In this document: positions 35,813-44,517 of the stretch, in pieces | How the letters are laid out: the number at the start of each line of letters is the position of its first letter | How positions within the stretch are numbered: the stretch's first letter is position 1 | The notes under the pieces: generated by a model | The model's input: only the letters and a program-made list of their open reading frames with translations | Told to the model about the DNA's origin: nothing | Databases searched by the model: none | Program-made: the position numbers and the translations under genes | Assembly (NCBI GenBank): GCA_965206655.1 | Contig: CBDBKC010000032.1 | Span: forward strand, 248,001-312,000 | Source of the DNA: JAPPLB01 sp965206655 | Lineage (GTDB): Bacteria > Acidobacteriota > Terriglobia > Bryobacterales > UBA6623 | DNA length: 64,000 nucleotides | Direction of reading: 5' to 3'

Positions 35813-37294
35813 ATGCCCAGCCCTGAAGAGCACGCTCTCCTCATGACGCGGCGGCAGCTCTTCGGCCGTACCAGCAGCGGCATCGGAATCGCCGCTCTCG
35901 GTTCCCTTCTCGGCCGCGACTTGCTTGCAGGTGCCACCGGCCCCAACGATCGCCCCGTCAATCCACAAACCGGCGGACTCGCCGATCTGCCGCACTTCGC
36001 ACCCAAAGCCAAGCGCGTCATCTACCTGTTCCAATCCGGGGCGCCTTCGCAGATCGACCTCTACGACCATAAACCCATGCTGCGCAAGTTCCACGGCCAG
36101 GAACTGCCTGACTCGATTCGTAAAGGCCAACGCATCACGGGCATGACCTCCGGGCAAGACTCCCTTCCGGTGGCATCGTCCATCTTCAAGTTCAAGCAGC
36201 ACGGCCAGACCGGCACGTGGCTCAGCGAGCTGCTTCCGCATCAGGGCAAGATCGTCGATGACGTCGCGTACATCAAGACGCTTCATACCGACGCCATCAA
36301 TCACGACCCCGCCATCACCTTCATCCAGAGCGGTTCGCAGCAGCCCGGCCGCCCCAGCATGGGTGCTTGGATGAGCTACGGACTGGGCAGTGAGAACCAG
36401 AACCTGCCGGGCTTCGTCGTCCTCGTTTCGCAGAAGAATTCGTTAAATAACGCTCAGCCGCTCTTCTCACGCCTGTGGGGACCCGGCTTTCTGCCTTCGC
36501 GCTACCAGGGTGTGCGCTTCCGCTCCAGCGGCGACCCGGTCCTCTACCTGTCCGATCCGCCCGGCGTCAGCAAGCAGGCCCGGCGTCGAATGCTCGACAG
36601 TTTGGCCGAGCTCAATCAGATGCGCTCCGAGGCCTTCGGGGATCCCGAGATCGATACGCGCATCGCGCAATACGAGATGGCCTATAGGATGCAGAGTTCC
36701 GTACCCGACCTGATGGACCTCTCCGATGAGCCCGACCACATCTTCGATCTCTACGGGCCCGACGCCCGCAAGCCCGGCACCTTCGCCGCTAACTGCCTGC
36801 TTGCCCGCCGTCTGGCCGAACGCGACGTCCGCTTTGTGCAACTGTTCCATCGCGGCTGGGATCAGCACAACGACCTGCCGCGCGACATCAAGCTTCAGTC
36901 GAAGTCCACCGACCAGCCCTCCGCCGCGCTCGTTCAGGACCTCAAACAGCGCGGCATGCTCGACGACACGCTCGTCGTTTGGGGAGGCGAGTTCGGTCGC
37001 ACGGTTTACTGCCAGGGCGAGCTCACCGAAACCAACTACGGACGCGATCATCATCCGCGCTGCTTCACCATCTGGATGGCCGGCGCCGGCGTCAAACCAG
37101 GAATTTCGATCGGCCAAACCGACGACTACTGCTACAACATCGTCGAAGACCCCGTCCACGTCCACAACCTCCAAGCAACCATCCTCCACCTAATGGGCAT
37201 CGACCACAAGAAGCTCACCTTCAAGTACCAGGGCCGCCACTTCCGGCTCACTGATGTCCATGGCGAACTGGTCGAGAAGGTGCTCGCTTACTGA
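35813..37294 (+). CDS. DUF1501 secreted protein (Tat signal), stop codon supplied by IS630
   Basis: A 493-residue alkaline-phosphatase-fold protein of the DUF1501 family. The N-terminus has MTRRQLFGRTSSGIGIAALG, a twin-arginine signal. VIYLFQSGAPSQIDLYDHKP, LPGFVVLVSQ, DLKQRGMLDDTLVVWGGEFG and YGRDHHPRCFTIWMAG are the family blocks with likely metal ligands. Such proteins are common in Planctomycetes and Acidobacteriota, where they are normally paired with a DUF1553 protein; none is present here. The last residues read ELVEKVLAY, and the TGA lies 2 bp inside the IS630 end at 37291. The native stop was probably TAA or TAG at the insertion TA, so the element replaced it with almost no change. 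Confidence 0.9.
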   Translation: MPSPEEHALLMTRRQLFGRTSSGIGIAALGSLLGRDLLAGATGPNDRPVNPQTGGLADLPHFAPKAKRVIYLFQSGAPSQIDLYDHKPMLRKFHGQELPDSIRKGQRITGMTSGQDSLPVASSIFKFKQHGQTGTWLSELLPHQGKIVDDVAYIKTLHTDAINHDPAITFIQSGSQQPGRPSMGAWMSYGLGSENQNLPGFVVLVSQKNSLNNAQPLFSRLWGPGFLPSRYQGVRFRSSGDPVLYLSDPPGVSKQARRRMLDSLAELNQMRSEAFGDPEIDTRIAQYEMAYRMQSSVPDLMDLSDEPDHIFDLYGPDARKPGTFAANCLLARRLAERDVRFVQLFHRGWDQHNDLPRDIKLQSKSTDQPSAALVQDLKQRGMLDDTLVVWGGEFGRTVYCQGELTETNYGRDHHPRCFTIWMAGAGVKPGISIGQTDDYCYNIVEDPVHVHNLQATILHLMGIDHKKLTFKYQGRHFRLTDVHGELVEKVLAY

Positions 37295-37624
37295 GTCCCG
37301 CATAATATTCAGTTAATCGAACGACAAAGAAGATTGCTTCCAAAAGGCGGCGATCAAGCGCCGTTTGCGGCGCATGCGGCGCAAAGTCGTGCGCGCCCGC
37401 TCGTCGAGCTCCCAGTAGTCGTTGGGGCAGACGTTGAGCAACTCGTGCTGCTTCCAGTAGGCCCAGATGTATTCCACCGGATTCAGCTCCGGGGCGTAGC
37501 CCGGCAAGTACTCGGTCTCGATGTGGCCCTGCGACAACGCGATGAACTCGCGCACCAACGCGCTGCGATGCGCCGGCAAGCGATCCCACACGATCAGCAA
37601 CGGACGTTGTATGTGGCGCAGCAG
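37291..37624 (-). pseudogene. IS630-family fragment A (terminal 334 bp)
   Basis: It is identical or nearly so to the first 334 bp of the full copies at 41371 and 54550. It starts CTGAGTCCCGCATAAT directly after a TA, and encodes the last ~95 residues of the transposase (LIVWDRLPAHRSALVREF ... NPVEYIWAYWKQH). It is then cut by an IS5-family element at ~37625. The other IS630 end is missing, so the element is dead. Confidence 0.9.
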
Positions 37625-38728
37625 GACCTTGTTGCATGGATCATCCCGAAGGATGTCTTATCATTGGTTTTTTCAACGCTGGGGGTAGTCTAAATGCCAC
37701 ATAAGTTCAACGCAGCGCGCCGGCACAAGTTTGATAAGGTGCAGTACCGGGTGATCAACTGGGCGGAATATAACGAGAGCTTGCGCCAACGGGGTGACCT
37801 GACGATTTGGGTCAGTGAGGAGGCTCAAAGTGTGTGGAGCGCGCCGCGCCGCACGTCACGGGGTGGTCAGCGCAGATACTCGGATTTGGCGATCGAGACA
37901 TGCCTGACGCTGCGCACGACGTATCGGCTTGCGTTGCGGCAGACGCAGGGACTTATGGGATCCATCGGCACGCTCATGGGGCTGGATATACGGGTACCGG
38001 ATTACTCCACGCTGTCGCGTCGCGCAAACGGGGTGAGCATCGCTCAGGTGATGAGGCAAGCAGGATCTGTGCCTATCCATCTGGTGGTGGACAGTACCGG
38101 CCTCAAGATCTTCGGCGAGGGGGAATGGCTCGCACAGAAGCATAAAATCAAGGTAATACGCCGCCGCTGGCGCAAACTCCACCTCGGACTGGACCTGGCC
38201 AGCGGTGCGATTGTTTGCGCCGATCTGACTGACGATGACGCTGGAGACAGCACCGCCTTGCCCGGGCTTCTGGATCAACTGGATGCCCCGGTCACGGGCT
38301 TTCTGGCTGACGGCGCCTATGATGGGGCGTCTACACGGGATCTGCTGAGGGAACGGTATGGGGAGACCCTGGATGTGGTTATACCGCCGCCAAAGAACGC
38401 AGTGATCCGTCCGCAATCGGCGCGGGGTCCAACCGTTCGGGATCGCCATATTGCCCAGATCCGCAGCAATGGCCGTATGGCCTGGCAGGCGGCCACAGGG
38501 TACAACCAGCGCAGCCGGATAGAAACGCAGATCGGCCGTTGGAAGAGCGTGATCGGCCCCAAGCTCAAATCCCGCAGCTTCTCCAGGCAGATCACGGAAA
38601 TCACGGTCGGCCAGAAAGTTCTGAACACAATGACCGCACTCGGACGGCCTGTGTTCGAACGCATCGCCTGACGCTACCGCTTGGGAAAGGGCGAATTCCA
38701 TCTCCGCCCCGATCCATGCAACAACGCT
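37625..38728 (+). mobile_element. IS5-family element, distinct from copies 1 and 2
   Basis: The ~1.1-kb element has inverted ends containing TTGTTGCATGGATC (left ~37630; right GATCCATGCAACAA at 38711). It is nested in IS630 fragment A on its left. Its right flank is unrelated sequence, showing that a deletion followed insertion. The outermost base of each end is uncertain by a few positions because no target repeat survives. Confidence 0.82.
37694..38671 (+). CDS. IS5-family transposase
   Basis: A 325-residue DDE transposase of the IS5/IS903 type. LVVDSTGLKIFGEGEW (Asp), FLADGAYDGAST (Asp) and RSRIETQIGRWKSVIG (Glu) mark the active site. It shares the general block order with the enzyme at 6762 but differs throughout, so it belongs to a separate element. 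No frame break is visible. Confidence 0.94.
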   Translation: MPHKFNAARRHKFDKVQYRVINWAEYNESLRQRGDLTIWVSEEAQSVWSAPRRTSRGGQRRYSDLAIETCLTLRTTYRLALRQTQGLMGSIGTLMGLDIRVPDYSTLSRRANGVSIAQVMRQAGSVPIHLVVDSTGLKIFGEGEWLAQKHKIKVIRRRWRKLHLGLDLASGAIVCADLTDDDAGDSTALPGLLDQLDAPVTGFLADGAYDGASTRDLLRERYGETLDVVIPPPKNAVIRPQSARGPTVRDRHIAQIRSNGRMAWQAATGYNQRSRIETQIGRWKSVIGPKLKSRSFSRQITEITVGQKVLNTMTALGRPVFERIA

Positions 38729-38776
38729 ACATATGTCGGGCATCTTAATTGTGGTTCATTCCGGAAGGAGCGAACA

Positions 38777-38884
38777 ATGTTTGACGCAGCCGAGAAGAAA
38801 GACGGCGGTGCGCCCTGGGGCGTCATCGGTGGTGGTGTTGCCTTGGTAGCACTTTTGATCGCGGGTTACCTCATGACCAACTAG
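38777..38884 (+). CDS. 35-residue single-span membrane protein
   Basis: MFDAAEKKDGGAPWGVIGGG is followed by VALVALLIAGYLMTN: a short hydrophilic, partly charged N-terminus and one hydrophobic span rich in Gly, Ala, Leu. A strong ribosome-binding site, GGAAGGAG, sits 6 bp before the ATG, which is the main reason to call it a gene. It lies alone between an IS5 element and the DUF1080 gene on the opposite strand, with nothing else in 38885-39026. I do not recognise the family; a small membrane regulator or subunit is a guess. Confidence 0.55.
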   Translation: MFDAAEKKDGGAPWGVIGGGVALVALLIAGYLMTN

Positions 38885-39026
38885 CGGCCGGCCGGGGACA
38901 GCAACCGGTTTGTCCGGTCATCGGGTAGCAGCAGTCTGTCGGCGGGTCTGCCCCCCGCCTGAAGGGTGGCTGTGTGCGAGCTGGTTTGGTTCTTGTGACC
39001 TGTTCGGCTATCCTCATCCAGCGGGT

Positions 39027-39845
39027 TTAACCGGAACGAAGACTCCGAAGGTATAAGTTGCGGAACGCGACGGGCCCGTGATCACCCTGTAGCAGCAGTG
39101 GTGCTTCGGGTTTCTCCTCCCAAGGGGAAGCGCCGCGTGTAGAGCCGATAAGCTCATATTCGCCGTGGATCTGTTTCCCGTTGTGATCGACGCGTAGGAA
39201 GCGAGCATTCTCGACCTTGCGGCCCGCTTCGAAGCGTGGGGCGCGGAACCAGATGTGGAAGCTTTCCCATTCGCCGGCGGGCCGGCTCGCGTTGACGCTG
39301 GGCGGTTGGCCCCCGACACGCTTTTCGTTGATGGCGCGGGCGTAGATTCCGCCGTTGTCACCGTATTTGAGCTTGGTGCGTCCGTAGCTGTCGTAGATCT
39401 GGATTTCGTATAACCCCATCAAGCAGATACCGGAGTTAGATCCCTTGGCGACCATGGATTCTAGATAGAGTTCGAGGTCGGCGTAATTCTTCTTCGTGAT
39501 GGGATTGTCGGACCTTCCTCGTTGATTATTGACGAAGGCGGGGACGGTTCCGGCGGCGGGTTTGAACGGCTTTCGCACGAGTTCTTTCGGGTTGTCGGGG
39601 TTAAGCCAGACGAGACTGGGTACGTCCCAATCGAAAGGCTTCGGGTCGCGGTTGGGGTCTTTGAGGGCTTTCCACTGGCTGATGTCTTTGCCGTTGAAGA
39701 GAGATTCCCACCCTTGTTTCGGATCCCTGAAAGAAGATTCCAGGGCCTTGAACTCTTCGTTGGGGCCGTGCGAGCTGGCCGGCGCGGGGCGGGGAAGGCC
39801 GGCAGCGAGGGTCCCGGAAAGCAGAAGAAATTGGCGGCGCTTCAT
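39027..39845 (-). CDS. DUF1080 (3-keto-disaccharide hydrolase-like) secreted protein
   Basis: A 272-residue protein with MKRRQFLLLSGTLAAGLP as an export signal (Tat-like RRQF). The domain pattern is DUF1080: GWESLFNGKDISQWKAL, NYADLELYLESMV, NSGICLMGLYEIQIYDSYG, AGEWESFHIWFRAPRF, VDHNGKQIHGEYEL and PLLLQGDHGPVAFRNLYLRSL. The fold is a concanavalin-like lectin/glucanase. Some members hydrolyse 3-keto-glycosides. It is followed 4 bp upstream on the same strand by the sialidase lipoprotein gene, so the two are probably one glycan-related operon with the sialidase transcribed first. Confidence 0.9.
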   Translation of the reverse strand: MKRRQFLLLSGTLAAGLPRPAPASSHGPNEEFKALESSFRDPKQGWESLFNGKDISQWKALKDPNRDPKPFDWDVPSLVWLNPDNPKELVRKPFKPAAGTVPAFVNNQRGRSDNPITKKNYADLELYLESMVAKGSNSGICLMGLYEIQIYDSYGRTKLKYGDNGGIYARAINEKRVGGQPPSVNASRPAGEWESFHIWFRAPRFEAGRKVENARFLRVDHNGKQIHGEYELIGSTRGASPWEEKPEAPLLLQGDHGPVAFRNLYLRSLRSG

Positions 39846-39849
39846 GAAG

Positions 39850-41037
39850 CTATTGTACGGCGGCGGGCAAGGTGTCTTGGCCGTCCGTCAACCAGTCGAG
39901 GGTGAAGCGGGCCACCGTGAGGGTTTCGTAGGCGTCGTCATCGCCGCGCTCGTAAAGGCAGGCCATGGTTCCATCGGGAAGCACGGCCAGGGATGAGTAT
40001 GCCGAGGGTCCGGCGTGGAGGGCCTTGGCGACGGGCCACGACTCGCCCTCGTCGTAGCTGAGGCGGACGGTCATGTTGACGCGATCGGTCGTGCTGGCCG
40101 GACCGGAATAGATGACGCGGTCCTTGCCGCGGTTGGCGGCGAGAGTGTAGCGCAGGAAGCTTGCCTGGCAGACGGGCTCGATGAGGGTTTCGTCGAAAGT
40201 GAGGTCGCTCCAGGTTATGCCCGCGTCTTCGCTCCAGGCGAGGGCGCGTTTGCCGAGACGGTCGGCTTGCTTGGCCACCTTTCCCCAATAGCTGCGGATG
40301 TTGATCAGCAGACGTCCGTCGGTAAGCTCGACGACTTGGGATTCATCGGTGTGCTCGGGGAGCAGGCCGCCGAGTTGCCATGTCTCGCCGTGGTCGTCGC
40401 TGTAGAAGACGTGCGAGTGCATGATTCGTTGTTCGCCGACCATGACGCCGTGGTCGGTGGGGACGACGAGGCGGCCTTTGTGTGGGCCTTGCTGGAGTTG
40501 GATGCTCACGCCGGGGCCGGTGGCGACCCAGACCCAGTGGCCGCGGGTGATGCTACCGGTGATATTGATGGGCTCTGACCACGTAACGCCGTCATCTTCG
40601 CTCTTGGTGAGGAGGATTTCTTTGTTGTTGCGGCAGAACGGCATCCAGATCGTGCCGGTATCTTGGTCGACGACGGGAGCGGGGTTGCCGATGGTGAGTT
40701 CGGAGTCGCCGCCTTCTTCGTAGACAACTTGATGCGGTGACCACGTCTCACCGCCGTCGGTACTGCGTTTGACGAGCAGGTCGATGTTGCCGTGGTCGCG
40801 GCGATTGTCTTTGCGTCCTTCGCAGAAGGCTAGGAGGTTGCCGTCGTTTGTGGTGACGAGGGCGGGGATGCGGTAGGTGTGGTAGCCGTCTTGGCCGGCG
40901 GTCCAGAGGGGGGTTTGGGTGAGGCCGGCGTCGGTTTGGACGCCGCCGTCGCTTCCGCACGAGAGTAGGAGTGCGAGGGAGAGGAGCGCTAGCGGCCAGA
41001 GAGAGGGAATGGAGCGGTGCGGGTTTCGATGACTCAT
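39850..41037 (-). CDS. exo-alpha-sialidase (GH33-like) lipoprotein
   Basis: A 395-residue six-bladed propeller enzyme. LALLLSC is a lipobox, so the mature protein is anchored to a membrane surface. DGYHTYRIPALVTT contains the Arg of the RIP motif. The Asp-box repeats are STDGGETW, SEDDGVTW, SDDHGETW, SEDAGITW and SYDEGESW, spread as in sialidases. ESQVVELTDGRLLINIRSY resembles the acid/Arg region. It would release terminal sialic acid or a related sugar from glycans. It is transcribed with the DUF1080 gene 4 bp downstream. A related non-sialidase propeller hydrolase cannot be excluded from sequence reading alone. Confidence 0.87.
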   Translation of the reverse strand: MSHRNPHRSIPSLWPLALLSLALLLSCGSDGGVQTDAGLTQTPLWTAGQDGYHTYRIPALVTTNDGNLLAFCEGRKDNRRDHGNIDLLVKRSTDGGETWSPHQVVYEEGGDSELTIGNPAPVVDQDTGTIWMPFCRNNKEILLTKSEDDGVTWSEPINITGSITRGHWVWVATGPGVSIQLQQGPHKGRLVVPTDHGVMVGEQRIMHSHVFYSDDHGETWQLGGLLPEHTDESQVVELTDGRLLINIRSYWGKVAKQADRLGKRALAWSEDAGITWSDLTFDETLIEPVCQASFLRYTLAANRGKDRVIYSGPASTTDRVNMTVRLSYDEGESWPVAKALHAGPSAYSSLAVLPDGTMACLYERGDDDAYETLTVARFTLDWLTDGQDTLPAAVQ

Positions 41038-41370
41038 GTCGGTAGCACGTTACAGCGTGGCCCGAGTCGACGTCAAGTGCGGGTGACGGTGGAACTCGAA
41101 GAAAACGGTCGAGATCACGCGGGCGACTTGCAAGCTTTCTCGAGGATGACTTGGCGGCCCGGGTTTCAAAGATGAGAAGTCCTTAACTTCGCATGCAACA
41201 TCTCTTGTACTTCTTTCCACTCCCGCACGGACATGGATCGTTGCGCCGAACTTGCCCAGACTCTCTGTTTGCCTTTGCGATACGGCTTTTCCTAATCTGC
41301 TCGGCCATCACTTTGAGCCTGTTCATCTCTTGAGGCGACAGCGTTGCAAGTCCCACTGACTGCCAGTCTA

Positions 41371-42466
41371 CTGAGTCCCGCATAATATTCAGTTAATCGA
41401 ACGACAAAGAAGATTGCTTCCAAAAGGCGGCGATCAAGCGCCGTTTGCGGCGCATGCGGCGCAAGGTCGTGCGTGCCCGCTCGTCGAGCTCCCAGTAGTC
41501 GTTGGGGCAGACGTTGGGCAACTCGTGCTGCTTCCAGTAGGCCCAGATGTATTCCACCGGATTCAGCTCCGGGGCGTAGCCCGGCAAGTACTCGGTCTCG
41601 ATGTGGCCCTGCGACAACGCGATGAACTCGCGCACCAACGCGCTGCGATGCGCCGGCAAGCGATCCCACACGATCAGCAACGGACGTTGTATGTGGCGCA
41701 GCAGCGCCTTGAGGAAATCGATCACCTCGGGACCGCGGATGGCGTCGGGATAGAGACGGAAATAGAAGTTGTGGAAAGTGATTCCGGCCGCCGCCGAGAG
41801 CTTCTTCCAGTTGAAGTTGAACTGCAGTACGGGCGTCTGCCCGCGCGGTGCCCAAGTACGGCAGCGATGTGGCTTCTGGCTCAGTCCGCTTTCGTCGATG
41901 AAGACGATCGTGCGGCCCTGTTTTTGGGCTTTTTTTTAATGGCGGGCCAGGTCTGTTTCTTCCAGGCGCGGATCGCTTCCTCGTTGCGCTCGCGGGCCTT
42001 GCCGACCGGCCGTTGCGGGCTCCAGTGGAGTGCCCGCAGCAGCTTCCAGACGTGGCCTTCGTGGTAGCGCACCCCGAAACGGTCGCGGATCAACCGCGCC
42101 ACCCGCGGACAGCTCCAGAGCGGCGTCGGGAAGCCGTGCGCTTCGGGTCCTTCGAGCAGCAGCCCTTCCAGCTCGGCGAGCTGCGCGGTGCTCAGCAACG
42201 GCTTGCGGCCGGCGCGGCCGGCTTTGGCCAACCCGGCGCGGCCGTCTTCGCGGTAACGCTGTACCCAGCCGCTGACGCTTTGTTGGGCGGCTTGGACTCT
42301 ACGCGCCGCCCCGGCTTGGCTCAGTCCTTCTTTCACGACCAGCCGCACCGCCTCAATGCGCCGCTTCTCCAGCGCCGCAAAGTCTCGCTTCACGCCTTTT
42401 GGAAAACCCATATCCAAAAGACGTCGCTCCATTACAAAAGGTTACTCTATATTATGCGGGACTCAG
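41371..42466 (-). mobile_element. IS630-family element, copy B, TA target duplication
   Basis: The 1096-bp element has inverted ends CTGAGTCCCGCATAAT and is flanked by TA on both sides (41369-41370, 42467-42468), the hallmark of IS630/Tc1-type insertion. It is nearly identical to copy C at 54550. Confidence 0.95.
41393..42432 (-). CDS. IS630-family transposase, copy B, by -1 programmed frameshift
   Basis: Two overlapping frames make one ~346-residue enzyme. The first (42432 to 41881) is the helix-turn-helix half: EKRRIEAVRLVVKEGLSQ, WVQRYREDGRAGLAKAG. At an A8 run (minus strand, 41937-41930) a -1 slip enters the second frame, where VFIDESGLSQ, LLIVWDRLPAHRS and PELNPVEYIWAYWKQH supply the D, D and E. 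The A-run slippery site and the -1 direction are the usual IS630 device, and it is conserved in copy C. Without slipping, a 183-residue DNA-binding protein is made that may act as repressor. Confidence 0.9.
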
Positions 42467-42687
42467 TAAGTCGATGAGTTGACCCTTGCTCCCGTAAGTC
42501 GCCTTCACTAGAAGACGGTCTGACTCAGCTGCGAGCAGCATTGCGGCTCGAGTGTAATCTAAGGCGTATACATCGTCACGCTTGACGACAGGAGGCATCC
42601 ACGCGAAGACGGTGAGCCTAACGTCCCCATACGTTGACATAGGCCGGACGCGATGAACAGTTTCACTCGTCTTGATAATGGTCTCAA

Positions 42688-44353
42688 CCCGGATTCCCAC
42701 TTTAGTTTCGATTCTGCTAACCATCGGGTGGCCTCGGACGCCTTTATTTATGCGGGTTGGAAAGCACTCAAGGCGCTGAGGAGATCAACACCCAATGGGT
42801 GAAAAAGAAAACAAACCGTTCCAGCTAAGCTTCAACGGCTTATTGAAAGTCGATTTCCAAGGATCGCGTGTCACTTCCGACGGCGGGCTGATCCTGGTCC
42901 GCGAGCTGGACGAGCGACTCGGACTCGGGAAGCTGATCGACGAACACCTCAGTGACCCACGGCAAGGCTTGAACAAGAAGTTCCCGCTGGCCGATCTGCT
43001 GCGGCAGTCAGTCTACTCTCGGCTGGCAGGCTACGAGGACCTCAATGACGCCGTCCGAGTGTCGGCTGACCCGACGTTTCGCTTGATCGGCTCGAAGAGG
43101 AACTGGGATCGCGGCGGGGCACTGACCTCGCGACTGCAGAGCTTCGAGACGGAGATGCTGGCGAGCGAGGAGAACTTGCTGGGGCTGATGGCTGTGAACC
43201 GCGAGCTGGTGGCGCAAGCCGAGACGCAAGACGACTCCGAGCGCGTCGTGCTCGACATGGATTCGACCGAAAGCCCTGTCCACGGCCAGCAAGAGGGCAG
43301 CGCCTACAACGGCCATTTCGAGTCGGTCTGCTACCACCCGCTGTTGTTGTTCAACCAGCATGGGGATTGCCTGGCGGCGAAGCTGCGTCCAGGCAACGTG
43401 CACAGCGCTGAGGACTGGAAGGAGTTGCTGCTGCCCGAGATCAAGCGCCAACAGGCTGTGGGCAAACAGGTCACCTTCCGGGGCGATGCGGCCTTTGCCA
43501 AGCCGGAGATTTATGAGTTTTCGGAGGAACGCGGAGTGCAGTACGCCATTCGCATTCCGGCCAACAAGAGCTTGGAATTGGCGATCGAAGACATCTTGTT
43601 TCGCCCGCCGGGCAGGCCGGGTCGCAAGCCCTTGGTGCGCTACAAGAGCTTCCGCTATCAGGCGGAGAGTTGGTCCAAGCCGCGACGCATCGTGGCCAAG
43701 GTCGAGCATCATCTCGGTGAGCTGTTCCCGCGGGTCGGATTTATCGTGACCAACATGAGCTTGCCAAGCCGGTCGGTGGTGCGCTTCTACAACAAGCGCG
43801 GCACGGCCGAGCAATGGATTAAAGAAGGCAAACAGGCCACGCACTGGACGCGGCTTTCGTGCCATCGCTTTCGGGCCAACGAAGTGCGACCGCAACTCAG
43901 CGTGCTGGCCTACAACCTGGGCAACTTGTGGCGGCGGCTCGGACTGCCGAACAGGATCAAGAGTTGGTCGCTCACGAGCTTGCAGCAGCGGCTGATGAAG
44001 ACCGGCGGCCGGCTGGTCAAGCACGCGCGCTACTACTGGTTGCTGCTGGCCGAGGGGCATCTGAACCGGCGGCTGTTCGGTGACATGCTGCACAGGATCT
44101 GGGCGCTGCCGCTGCCGAGCGGGTAGCGTTACCTGGACGAGGGTCAACAGTTTTTAGCTCCGAAAAGGCTTCGCAGGGAGCAGTGTCGGCCGGTGTGCCG
44201 TTCAGCCCGCTCCATCAACGTCTGTGAGCGGACGGACGGGCTTTGGGGCCTGCCGCCGGAGGTGATGTGCAGGGTTCAGCGCGGAAAGACGTGGTCTTCG
44301 GGGCAGCGCGGGTGTATACTTTCACCGTGCCAGGGCCAAAATGGAAATCCTGG
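42688..44353 (+). mobile_element. IS1380-family element, copy 2
   Basis: The 1666-bp element is in opposite orientation to copies 1 and 3 and has the same ends. The flanking pentamers differ (CTCAA left, GTTAT right), so there is no target duplication and at least one flank has been rearranged since insertion. The right flank is the first half of a 74-bp direct repeat. Confidence 0.93.
42795..44126 (+). CDS. IS1380-family transposase, copy 2
   Basis: It has the same 443-residue enzyme as the copies at 31766 and 56646. The one difference noticed is Pro for Leu in NEVRPQLSV, outside the catalytic motifs. The frame is complete with all three acidic residues in place, so it is potentially active. 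Confidence 0.96.
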   Translation: MGEKENKPFQLSFNGLLKVDFQGSRVTSDGGLILVRELDERLGLGKLIDEHLSDPRQGLNKKFPLADLLRQSVYSRLAGYEDLNDAVRVSADPTFRLIGSKRNWDRGGALTSRLQSFETEMLASEENLLGLMAVNRELVAQAETQDDSERVVLDMDSTESPVHGQQEGSAYNGHFESVCYHPLLLFNQHGDCLAAKLRPGNVHSAEDWKELLLPEIKRQQAVGKQVTFRGDAAFAKPEIYEFSEERGVQYAIRIPANKSLELAIEDILFRPPGRPGRKPLVRYKSFRYQAESWSKPRRIVAKVEHHLGELFPRVGFIVTNMSLPSRSVVRFYNKRGTAEQWIKEGKQATHWTRLSCHRFRANEVRPQLSVLAYNLGNLWRRLGLPNRIKSWSLTSLQQRLMKTGGRLVKHARYYWLLLAEGHLNRRLFGDMLHRIWALPLPSG

Positions 44354-44415
44354 GTTATCCGCATTAAAAACTCAGGTCTACACCCTAGCCCACCGGGGGG
44401 GCGAAGTCAATACCA
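44342..44415. repeat. 74-bp direct repeat, left copy
   Basis: TGGAAATCCTGGGTTATCCG and the following ~54 bp recur exactly at 45240-45313. The first 12 bp are the last bases of IS1380 copy 2 and the rest is outside it. In the right copy the same 12 bp occur within a broken integrase gene. The two copies bracket that integrase. Confidence 0.9.
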
Positions 44416-44517
44416 AGTCTTGTCTCATGCAAGATGAGCCTGAAGGAGGAGTTAGTTTCTCACACAAGATGAGCCTGAAGGGTGGGGGAGTGAGCATGCT
44501 GGGGATTGACCATCCAC

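Larger units (their letters stand above)
41183..42687 (-). pseudogene. SEC-C motif protein split by IS630 and cut by IS1380
   Basis: Downstream of IS630 copy B the minus strand reads a ~60-residue tail ending RRNDPCPCGSGKKYKRCCM, the zinc-binding SEC-C motif. On the other side of the element (42687-42467) an in-frame segment includes VETIIKTSETVHRVRPM and KATYGSKGQLIDL. Removing the element and one TA gives ...GQLIDLDWQSVGLATLSPQE without a frame change. The front of the gene is lost at the IS1380 copy 2 end (42688). An ATG in the IS630 terminus (41383) could still start the tail as MRDSVDWQS. SEC-C tails usually bind metal or ribosome/SecB-type partners; the original protein is not identified. 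Confidence 0.82.
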
